Below the pieces are notes generated by a model. The model was not told the DNA's origin. It saw only the letters and a list, made by a program, of their open reading frames with translations, and ran no database searches. A stretch of DNA of 13,502 bases from an uncultured Alphaproteobacteria bacterium (GTDB lineage Bacteria > Pseudomonadota > Alphaproteobacteria > RF32 > CAG-239): contig CALXTG010000175.1 in assembly GCA_944391355.1 (NCBI GenBank), positions 1 to 13,502 on the forward strand. Reading direction: 5' to 3'. The translations under genes were made by a program, and so were the position numbers. How positions within the stretch are numbered: position 1 is the stretch's first letter; every line of letters starts with the position of its first letter. Positions 1 to 5,599 of the stretch are shown here, piece after piece.

Positions 1-57
1 AGTCGTCATTTTGGCAACTTTTTCTTTTATTTTCAACAAGTTAAGTAAGTTCGAAAA

Positions 58-175
58 TTACAGTTTCATAACTACGTTTTTAAAAGCATTTTCGAACTCA
101 TTTCTACAAGTTTCATTGTTTTTCAATACATTAACGTATTTTCGTATATTTTTGACATTTGGGATATCTCCGACA
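58..175 (-). pseudogene. Possible C-terminal tail of an unrecognised gene
   Basis: Read on the minus strand, this stretch gives about 39 codons ending in TAA at 58-60. The peptide is polar and helix-like, with a KNIRKYVNVLKNN segment and the ending FKNVVMKL. That looks more protein-like than the phenylalanine-rich peptide from the plus strand. The frame stays open to the right but there runs antisense to the recombinase remnant, where the peptide becomes Ser/Phe-rich like a shadow. I infer that a minus-strand gene lost its front part at about 170-180, the point where the recombinase homology starts. I do not recognise the family. It could be chance open frame in AT-rich DNA. Confidence 0.22.
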
Positions 176-682
176 ATGAAAGATATACTAAAACAATCCA
201 TCTTGGAAACTCTGGAAGATGAAAAGAAAGTCAATACTAGCGTTCGAAAAAAGATTACAGAAGAAATTAACTTGATTGACAACAGGCTTGAAAGACTATG
301 GGAATGTTATCTTGATCGTGATATTGACAAAAGCAGATATGAGCTTGAAAAACAAAAATATCTTGAACAGAAGAAAGATTTGAATGCAACAGCTGAAAAA
401 TATACAGATATAAGCAAGGAGTTAAAAGAAAATGTCGGAAATGCCATAGATTTTGCATCTGATTTATCAAATTTAATGAAAGTCGCCTCCCCTGATGAAA
501 AGAATATGCTCCTAAAAAAGCTTCTGACTAAGTGTGTTTTATATGGTGAAGTTTTAAAATACGAAATTAAGGCACCTTTTGATAAACTCCTTTCCTGCAC
601 AAACTATAAGAAATGGAAAGATATTGCTATGGGGAATTTGGAGGAGTTTAGCAACATTGTAATAATATCTGGTTTAGAATGA
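176..682 (+). pseudogene. Large serine recombinase, C-terminal remnant
   Basis: The 168 residues from the ATG at 176 match the tail of large serine recombinases (phage and ICE integrase type). First comes a charged helix with the pattern EEINLIDNRLERLWECYLDRDIDK, broken as EEINLIDNRLERLW and YLDRDIDKSRYE, followed by a long Lys/Glu-rich coiled coil. Then come SPDEKNMLLKKLL and the closing beta segment YEIKAPFDKLL. The catalytic serine domain, recombinase domain and zinc ribbon that should precede this are missing. The frame is open back to the left edge, but bases 1-175 encode a Phe-rich stretch unlike a zinc ribbon, so the homology starts abruptly near 176. The fragment cannot catalyse recombination. 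Such integrases normally sit at one end of the element they move, which fits an old element scar here. The family is fairly certain; whether the fragment is expressed is unknown. Confidence 0.72.
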
Positions 683-810
683 TGATTTTTGTATTCCGAT
701 TTAAAATACTTATAATAACGTTTTAACGGTTTTCATTTCTTCTGCTTTGCCTCCCGCTATCAATAGCATTAAAACAAACAGCCCTGCATTTTGGCATCAG
801 CAATGTCTAT

Positions 811-1410
811 TTAGCAACTAAATAATTTTTGCAATTCTGTAAGCTCTTTATGACGATTAGGCATTTTATCCGCTTGTTCACAAATTGCTCCCCAATAATC
901 ATCCGCTAAGGTTTTTGATATATTTTGTATCCTATAAAAATTCTCATTTTTAATGTTAAAAACATATTGATAAATATCAGCTAATATTTTCATAACATCA
1001 TCAATAAGCACAAGTATATCATCACAATATATCTTTATCTCTTCATTTTCCGCTATATTATGACACAAAGAATCTCTAAATTTTTTTACTCTTTTAGCCT
1101 CCTCTGAATCAAACAACTCCTTGTATCGTGAATATATTGTATTAGCATATTGTTTATATTTATCGTTTTTTTGTAAATCTTTAATAACTTTCTCTATAGT
1201 TAATTTGTTTTTTCCTTGAGGTTCAATCAAGCTCTTTGCTGCTATTATAGCTCTCTCCCGAATAGAATAATACGAATAATCAAATAAAAAATTGCTTGTT
1301 TTACGTTTATCATTTGCAATCGGAACAATAATCAAAAACATGACAGAATCAAGATATGCCCTTAAAACTGCAGAAGATAAAGCATCCAAATTTTTCTTAT
1401 ATTCTTGCAT
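811..1410 (-). CDS. HEPN domain protein, AbiU2-like
   Basis: A 199-residue, mostly helical protein without signal peptide or membrane segment. Residues 112-117 read RDSLCH, followed by N: this is the R-x4-H motif that forms the RNA-cutting site in many HEPN ribonucleases. It sits after a charged helical segment (about 85-111) and before another helix pair (about 125-150). The early segment with SIRERAIIAAKSL and a GKNKLTIEKVI stretch resembles the HEPN_AbiU2 group found in abortive-infection loci. Proteins of this kind often act as RNA-cleaving toxins; that role is inferred here. The gene starts 78 bp after the TIGR04141 gene on the same strand and is probably cotranscribed with it. No good ribosome binding site precedes the ATG. 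HEPN assignment is good, the AbiU2 subfamily moderate. It could instead be a non-catalytic HEPN partner. Confidence 0.66.
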   Translation of the reverse strand: MQEYKKNLDALSSAVLRAYLDSVMFLIIVPIANDKRKTSNFLFDYSYYSIRERAIIAAKSLIEPQGKNKLTIEKVIKDLQKNDKYKQYANTIYSRYKELFDSEEAKRVKKFRDSLCHNIAENEEIKIYCDDILVLIDDVMKILADIYQYVFNIKNENFYRIQNISKTLADDYWGAICEQADKMPNRHKELTELQKLFSC

Positions 1411-1488
1411 ATTACAAATTTCAAATATAAAACTTCTTCATCATTTTACTATAGCTGTTTCTCATAATTAACAAATACAGGCTTCATT

Positions 1489-3153
1489 TTATGCCGCCAT
1501 ACGATTGTATGAATTCTTTATAGCATCAAAACATACATTTACATTCATCTCTTGACATAATCTATCACAAACACTGTTTAGATTAACTTTGCTAAAAAAT
1601 GGGATATTTAGATTTTTACTTCCTGATTTTGTGATAATACCATATACGATAGCATATTCTCTAGCATTTCCATTAAACGAAAAAATACTTCCTTTAAGGC
1701 TAGATATTTTTTGTTCTACTTTTTTTAGGAACCTCTTATCTCGAATAAGCAGTTGCATAGAAACTAGCCCCTGCGAAAACAGATGACTTAAAACACTAGA
1801 CCCTGAATACTTTTTTATATGGATTAATTTTTTGTTATTTTCATCTAAAATATCGCAAACTTCAATCTGGCTCTGTCCACCACCATAAAATACAGTATTT
1901 CTGTCAAGACAAATAAGACCTTTTTGCCTCGATAATTCTTTATTATATGTATCCTCATCTTTATAATTACAATCAATAAAATTTAGACCTGATTTATTAT
2001 TAAAATAATTTTCAAACTTCCTATTCGTTTCATCTTGAAAATCTTTATTTATTTCATACCAATTTTTATTAATTAACATAAATGTTTTGCCATCTAGCTC
2101 CAACTCTGCATTTAAACATTGAAACGCATCCCAACAATATGAATATCCATCACCTTTGGCATTCTTTGCATAAATATGCGATTGTTTTAATTTTTCGATA
2201 TTAAAAACTGCTTCTTCTTTTCTTTTTATATATTGCTTATATTCTATTAAATCCAAATCATCTTTTAAAACTCTTGTTTGACGTCCGAAATAAAAACCCT
2301 CAATATCTTCCCATCTTACAATTTCCGGAACAGCAAACCATATTTGATCGCTTTCTTCAGTAATATCTGCTAATTTTCGGTCTAATTCATTATTTAATTT
2401 TTCAAGCAAAATATTGTCATGTTTAATATATGATACATTATCAATCCAAGCAAAACCTTTGCGCTTATACTTTTGAGATTCATACGCAATAATGGAAAGC
2501 TTAAGAATTTTATCAACATTCTTGATATTTGCTTTTGCATTAACAGAAAAGCTATTACTACCACTTATCGTTTTGCCAATATATTCTATAAGAGTTTTGC
2601 CTTTTTTGTGTTTATCATCAAAATTTCCTGTAATACCCGTTAATATATCTGTTTGATAATCTAATGTAAAATCTACCTGAGAACCTTTTTTAGATAATTG
2701 TTGGCTCGTTTGTTTAGGTGATGAAGATATATCATATTTAGAAATCTTTCTTAAACCATTATTGCTAGAGATTAAATTCAAAACACACTTCAGACCAAAA
2801 TTAGGTACAAACGCATCACTTTTTAATAATTGAAAGCCACTACCAAATGTTATGGCAAACAAATGCTCCATTCCTCGATATTTTATTGTCTTTAAAAATA
2901 CCGCTTGCGAAGATGCTGTATTAAAAATGTTATACTCTCCCTGAGTTCCATCTTCTTTTGGATATGTTTGAACAAAATTTTGTTTAAAAAAGCCTTCTAC
3001 CCAATCTGGAACATGAACATTTTTAGGATTGTAATATAATGTTCCTTCTGAAAGTTCTATCTTTTTATATGCTGCAATATTATCTTTAAATACGTCTGTT
3101 AATCCCTTAGATTTTTTAATATAGTAAATATTCAATTTATTTTTTTCAGCCAT
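1489..3153 (-). CDS. TIGR04141 / DUF6119 family protein
   Basis: A 554-residue soluble protein, the usual length of the sporadically distributed TIGR04141 (DUF6119) family, whose function I do not know. Family features visible are a short N-terminal strand with NIYYIKK (8-14), the DWVEGFF segment near 50, FGSGFQLL (103-110) with FGLKCVLNLI just after, and the C-terminal block YSGSSVLSHLFSQG (449-462). Just before that block, E431-x-C-D434 is followed by a strand with IHIKK (444-448). This E..D..xK layout is reminiscent of a PD-(D/E)XK nuclease core, but that is my speculation. The ATG at 3153 follows an AAGAGAA sequence that can serve as a weak ribosome site. The AT-rich codon use matches the rest of the island. 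The HEPN gene follows in the same direction, suggesting a two-gene module, possibly toxin plus regulator or sensor plus effector. Confidence 0.7.
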   Translation of the reverse strand: MAEKNKLNIYYIKKSKGLTDVFKDNIAAYKKIELSEGTLYYNPKNVHVPDWVEGFFKQNFVQTYPKEDGTQGEYNIFNTASSQAVFLKTIKYRGMEHLFAITFGSGFQLLKSDAFVPNFGLKCVLNLISSNNGLRKISKYDISSSPKQTSQQLSKKGSQVDFTLDYQTDILTGITGNFDDKHKKGKTLIEYIGKTISGSNSFSVNAKANIKNVDKILKLSIIAYESQKYKRKGFAWIDNVSYIKHDNILLEKLNNELDRKLADITEESDQIWFAVPEIVRWEDIEGFYFGRQTRVLKDDLDLIEYKQYIKRKEEAVFNIEKLKQSHIYAKNAKGDGYSYCWDAFQCLNAELELDGKTFMLINKNWYEINKDFQDETNRKFENYFNNKSGLNFIDCNYKDEDTYNKELSRQKGLICLDRNTVFYGGGQSQIEVCDILDENNKKLIHIKKYSGSSVLSHLFSQGLVSMQLLIRDKRFLKKVEQKISSLKGSIFSFNGNAREYAIVYGIITKSGSKNLNIPFFSKVNLNSVCDRLCQEMNVNVCFDAIKNSYNRMAA

Positions 3154-3251
3154 TATAGTTCTCTTTTTAATTATAATCTAATATTTTCTATTTAGGGATT
3201 TTATTTCTTTAAAGCAAGAGTTTAGGCAAATAAATTGCAACAATCATTAAA

Positions 3252-3341
3252 TTACACGTTCGAATTTAGCTCGAAAACTGCACGTTGTCTCCAGCCACGT
3301 TTAGCAAAGTCGTCAGGAATGGCGTTTTTTTTATAAATCGA
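3252..3341 (-). pseudogene. Possible C-terminal fragment of a lost gene
   Basis: The minus strand encodes 29 residues ending in TAA at 3252-3254; its core is PDDFAKRGWRQRAVFELN. The balance of charged and aromatic residues and the codons used (GAC, CGT, GGC, TGG) look like a real protein end, and the patch is less AT-rich than its surroundings. An in-frame TGA at 3342-3344 closes the frame on the upstream side. I do not recognise the family. It may be the tail of a gene deleted when the modules were joined, or a chance frame; the short length prevents a firm call. Confidence 0.25.
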
Positions 3342-3424
3342 TCAGTTAACTTAGTAGATGTGAATAAATCTCAAAATAGCCTGTTTTTGATAGTTACACG
3401 GACTTTTATATTTTTCGGAAACCA

Positions 3425-3452
3425 AACTTAATTCCCTTGAGGGAATTAAGTT
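3425..3452. promoter_or_regulatory. 28-bp palindrome, probable operator of the GIY-YIG gene
   Basis: Two perfect 13-bp arms (AACTTAATTCCCT and its complement) flank a 2-bp TG centre. The site ends 65 bp before the GIY-YIG start codon, just upstream of two TATAAT-like hexamers at 3464-3469 and 3479-3484. This position and symmetry suit a binding site for a dimeric repressor. A weak hairpin terminator is an alternative, but no uninterrupted T-run follows and no rightward gene lies upstream to end. No regulator gene is recognisable beside it. Confidence 0.5.
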
Positions 3453-3507
3453 GATTTTTATTGTATAATTAGTTTGTATATAATAGCATTTAATAAAGAT
3501 TATATAT

Positions 3508-3511
3508 GGAG
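3508..3511 (+). promoter_or_regulatory. Ribosome binding site deciding the GIY-YIG start
   Basis: GGAG lies 6 bases before the ATG at 3518. The earlier in-frame ATG at 3506 overlaps this GGAG and has no such site of its own, so 3518 is the better start. Confidence 0.6.
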
Positions 3512-3517
3512 TTTTTA

Positions 3518-4351
3518 ATGACAGGCAAAACTATTCAAATTTATTTACCTGATGGGAACCCTAAAGGTGTCAAAAAAGCATCAATAACAACTGACAAAAT
3601 TGAAATCATCCAAATTCCAAGAACAGATTTGGCTGAAAATAATAAATTACTTAATTTCAATGGTGTTTATATCCTTGTTGACAGTCTTAAATCCGAAAAA
3701 CCTGAAATTTATATCGGAAAAGGAGATGTAAAAAGCCGCACTTACTCTCACGACAGTAAAAAAGAATTTTGGAATTTAGTTTTTGCCATTAGACTCAAGG
3801 ATGACACAGGATTTAACGATGCTCATAATAGTTATCTTGAATATTATTTTATAAATAGAGCCGAAAAACTTCAACAGTCAATCATGAATGAAAATAAGCA
3901 ACTTCCCAAATGTCCAAATTTACCTGAAGAAATCATATCAGAACTAGAATGCTATATTCAAACAATTGAAACGTTACTATCAACTCTCGGATTGAAGTGT
4001 TTTCAACCATTGGAAAACACCAATGCCAAGAAAAAAGATTTATTATCTTGCTCAGATAAATATGGTAATATCGGATATGGTGAATATACTGAAGAAGGTT
4101 TATTACTCTATAAAGGAGCAATTTGCAAAAAAGACCTGCATAAAGGCACTGATCACATTGCCAAAAGAGATGAACTCATAGCCTCGGGGACTCTCAAATT
4201 ACAAGATGATCATTATATTTTACAAGAAAATACTATATTTTCCTCTGTTTCATCCGCAGCCGCTTTGGTTTTAGGTAGACGGGCCAACGGTTGGTCTGAA
4301 TGGAAAGATAAATCTGGAAAAACTCTTAATGAACTTGAGAGAAGCATATAA
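3518..4351 (+). CDS. GIY-YIG nuclease domain protein with DUF4357
   Basis: A 277-residue protein with two domains. The N-terminal part begins with IQIYLPDGNPKG, a leader seen in this family. A GIY-YIG nuclease core follows: GVY at 49-51, YIG at 65-67, Arg74 as the expected catalytic arginine, and LEYYFI around 107-112 with the metal-binding Glu108. The C-terminal 60 residues are a DUF4357 domain, shown by RDELIASGTL, the SSAAALVLGR segment and NGWSEWKDKSGKTL. All key nuclease residues seem present, so it is likely an active DNA endonuclease; its target is unknown. It stands behind a palindromic operator, and a truncated DUF262 gene starts 31 bp downstream, so it was probably the first gene of a two-gene (or longer) defence-type unit. 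An ATG 12 bp upstream is possible but lacks a ribosome site. The domain call is firm. Confidence 0.87.
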   Translation: MTGKTIQIYLPDGNPKGVKKASITTDKIEIIQIPRTDLAENNKLLNFNGVYILVDSLKSEKPEIYIGKGDVKSRTYSHDSKKEFWNLVFAIRLKDDTGFNDAHNSYLEYYFINRAEKLQQSIMNENKQLPKCPNLPEEIISELECYIQTIETLLSTLGLKCFQPLENTNAKKKDLLSCSDKYGNIGYGEYTEEGLLLYKGAICKKDLHKGTDHIAKRDELIASGTLKLQDDHYILQENTIFSSVSSAAALVLGRRANGWSEWKDKSGKTLNELERSI

Positions 4352-4382
4352 TCAATAAACAAAGTGTAAAGACGGACACACA

Positions 4383-4460
4383 ATGAGTGATGCTTTATCT
4401 TCATCAGAAGTTTTTAATCAAAAGTTATTTAGAATTCCAGATTATCACCGCAGTTATTGA
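4383..4460 (+). pseudogene. DUF262 (GmrS-like) gene, N-terminal fragment only
   Basis: The ATG at 4383 opens 25 codons ending in TGA at 4458-4460. The last part reads KLFRIPDYHRSY, a close match to the (F)xIPxYQRxYxW motif at the start of DUF262 proteins, the nucleotide-binding part of GmrSD-type restriction enzymes and relatives. In intact genes a tryptophan and several hundred more residues follow. Here the frame stops right after the RSY, and none of the three forward frames continues the motif. The base composition changes at the same place. I infer that the gene was cut by the event that made the right border of the island. No working DUF262 protein can come from this locus. Confidence 0.62.
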
Positions 4461-4547
4461 TATCCAGCCTGATGTCTCCGGCCACAAGATTATTCAGATA
4501 AAACTATTTTGCTTGTAGTCGGTTTTTGGTTTAATCAAACTGCAAAT
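4461..4547. other. Junction of island and host DNA
   Basis: This 87-bp stretch links the broken DUF262 start to the end of the lipoprotein gene. The AT-rich island ends near 4460 and host-like sequence begins. I see no tRNA gene, no convincing attachment-site repeat and no strong terminator for either side. TGTCTCCGGCCAC at 4473-4485 resembles TGTCTCCAGCCAC at 3286-3298 with one mismatch, which is within chance. Confidence 0.45.
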
Positions 4548-5375
4548 TTAGTTTTTGGGTCTCCAGATATACGATTGACCGTCAGAGGACACCTCTTTAA
4601 CCATTTTCGATTTATCGGGAACCGGATAAGATATCTCAAAATGGTGACGAAAAGGCAAGAGCTGCCGTGAAATTTTTGCGGCTTCTTCGGATACGGCTCG
4701 CGTATAGCCTTCTGCGCAAAGGATTATCTTTTCTGAAACTGTTCCGCTCGGCTTACTCGAAATTTTCTTCAGCAGGCAATCGGAAATTTTTTTATGCCAT
4801 TTCAGATGATTAAAACGCGTTACGGCAATAGATGAAGCCGTATTTACCAATAATGACGGCAACCCATCATCAAAAGTATCATAATTTATATGCGGATTAA
4901 AAATATAGTAATCAATTAACGCATCCTCAATATATAGATTGCCGGCCTTTAACTTAGCTTTTGCGGCGTCCAGTTCTTCCACATAATGTTTCATTATGCT
5001 TTGTACCGATTCCAAATCTAAATGCTCATTCAGCAGGCTCATTTGCCGTTTACGTAATTCGGCAACTGTTTTTTCTTTAACCGTCGGCATATCCATCGTT
5101 CCGGTCAGAAGAGCTGCCCGGAGTTCCGCATCACCGACCTTATAACTATCGCGTTTGCGGATTTCTTCTATTTGCGCCGCCTGATCCGGGTTATCATTTT
5201 CTACCCCGAGCAGTGAAAGAATTAAGGAATTATGATAATCATATAACAGAACGGAATAAGTATATTCATCTTCAACAGAATATTTTCTCTCATCAAGATA
5301 ATTCTTAGCGTTATTATCCCCACAGGCAGTTAAAATCCAAAATCCGCTTAAAATAACCAAATATCTCAATTTCAT
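4548..5375 (-). CDS. Putative lipoprotein of unknown function
   Basis: A 275-residue protein starting at 5375. It has a positively charged N-terminus (MKLR), a hydrophobic run and the lipobox LTAC with Cys18, so it should be exported by Sec, lipid-modified and anchored in a membrane. The mature part is hydrophilic and mainly helical: a charged stretch to about residue 145, then a mixed region and a short Pro-rich C-terminal end with YIWRPKN. I recognise no domain. The start at 5375 is preferred over the in-frame ATG at 5399 because GGGAG sits 7 bases before it and the signal peptide begins exactly there. The gene is apart from the operon upstream, separated by a terminator, and should have its own promoter. 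It is the first host gene beside the island. Confidence 0.75.
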   Translation of the reverse strand: MKLRYLVILSGFWILTACGDNNAKNYLDERKYSVEDEYTYSVLLYDYHNSLILSLLGVENDNPDQAAQIEEIRKRDSYKVGDAELRAALLTGTMDMPTVKEKTVAELRKRQMSLLNEHLDLESVQSIMKHYVEELDAAKAKLKAGNLYIEDALIDYYIFNPHINYDTFDDGLPSLLVNTASSIAVTRFNHLKWHKKISDCLLKKISSKPSGTVSEKIILCAEGYTRAVSEEAAKISRQLLPFRHHFEISYPVPDKSKMVKEVSSDGQSYIWRPKN

Positions 5376-5382
5376 GATTACA

Positions 5383-5387
5383 CTCCC
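5383..5387 (-). promoter_or_regulatory. Ribosome binding site of the lipoprotein gene
   Basis: GGGAG on the minus strand, 7 bases before the ATG at 5375. It supports this start over the in-frame ATG 24 bp upstream. Confidence 0.6.
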
Positions 5388-5429
5388 GCTAAATGCCATT
5401 AATGTAAAAAAATTCCGTATTTATCGTCC

Positions 5430-5498
5430 ATTTCAATTCCCACTTAATTGAAATATATTACCTTTTTATTATCCTACTCTAAGAAATATAAAAAACAA
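5430..5498 (-). promoter_or_regulatory. Candidate promoter and inverted repeat of the lipoprotein gene
   Basis: On the minus strand, TTGTTT (5493-5498) and GATAAT (5468-5473) are spaced by 19 bp; the -10 is good, the -35 and spacing weak. Downstream, within the predicted leader, lies a perfect 9-bp inverted repeat: ATTTCAATT at 5430-5438 and AATTGAAAT at 5446-5454 with 7 bases between. It could be an operator or a weak hairpin. The element lies between the terminator and the lipoprotein start, where a promoter is expected. Confidence 0.28.
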
Positions 5499-5546
5499 CG
5501 GGGAAATAAACTATTCTTCCGATAATCGGTCATAACGGATATATAA

Positions 5547-5570
5547 AAAGCCCGGGGAATACCGGGCTTT
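5547..5570 (-). terminator. Rho-independent terminator after sdaA
   Basis: Perfect 9-bp arms AAAGCCCGG and CCGGGCTTT enclose a 6-base loop. On the minus strand the stem runs into TTTTTATAT, the usual T-run. It stands 30 bp after the sdaA stop codon and should end the long leftward operon. Its short T-run on the plus strand would give only weak termination in the other direction. Confidence 0.88.
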
Positions 5571-5599
5571 AATATGGAAAAACGGTTTAACATTTTCTG

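Larger units (their letters stand above)
3154..3517. other. Divergent control region between two island modules
   Basis: This 364-bp stretch separates the leftward TIGR04141 gene from the rightward GIY-YIG gene and must hold the start signals of both. Its right half has a 28-bp palindrome and AT-rich -10-like hexamers TATAAT at 3464-3469 and 3479-3484, neither with a clear -35 at normal spacing. The middle (about 3255-3330) is visibly richer in G and C than both sides and contains CACGTT three times (3255-3260, 3281-3286, 3296-3301). That patch also has a short minus-strand frame that looks like a gene tail. No RNA gene is visible. Confidence 0.6.

Noticed and set aside
7..796. CATTTTGGCA at 7-16 and 787-796 as attachment repeats around the recombinase remnant
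   Set aside because: A 10-base match is expected many times by chance in a window of this size, and no longer core or symmetry accompanies it.
1589..1786. Plus-strand frame of 65 codons opposite the TIGR04141 gene
   Set aside because: Antisense to a full-length family member; no ribosome site and no recognisable content.
4383..4460. A functional GmrSD-type restriction system
   Set aside because: Only 25 codons of the DUF262 start exist; the rest of the gene is missing.
3286..4485. TGTCTCC(A/G)GCCAC at 3286-3298 and 4473-4485 as ends of a small mobile unit
   Set aside because: Thirteen bases with one mismatch are within chance, and no further similarity extends on either side.
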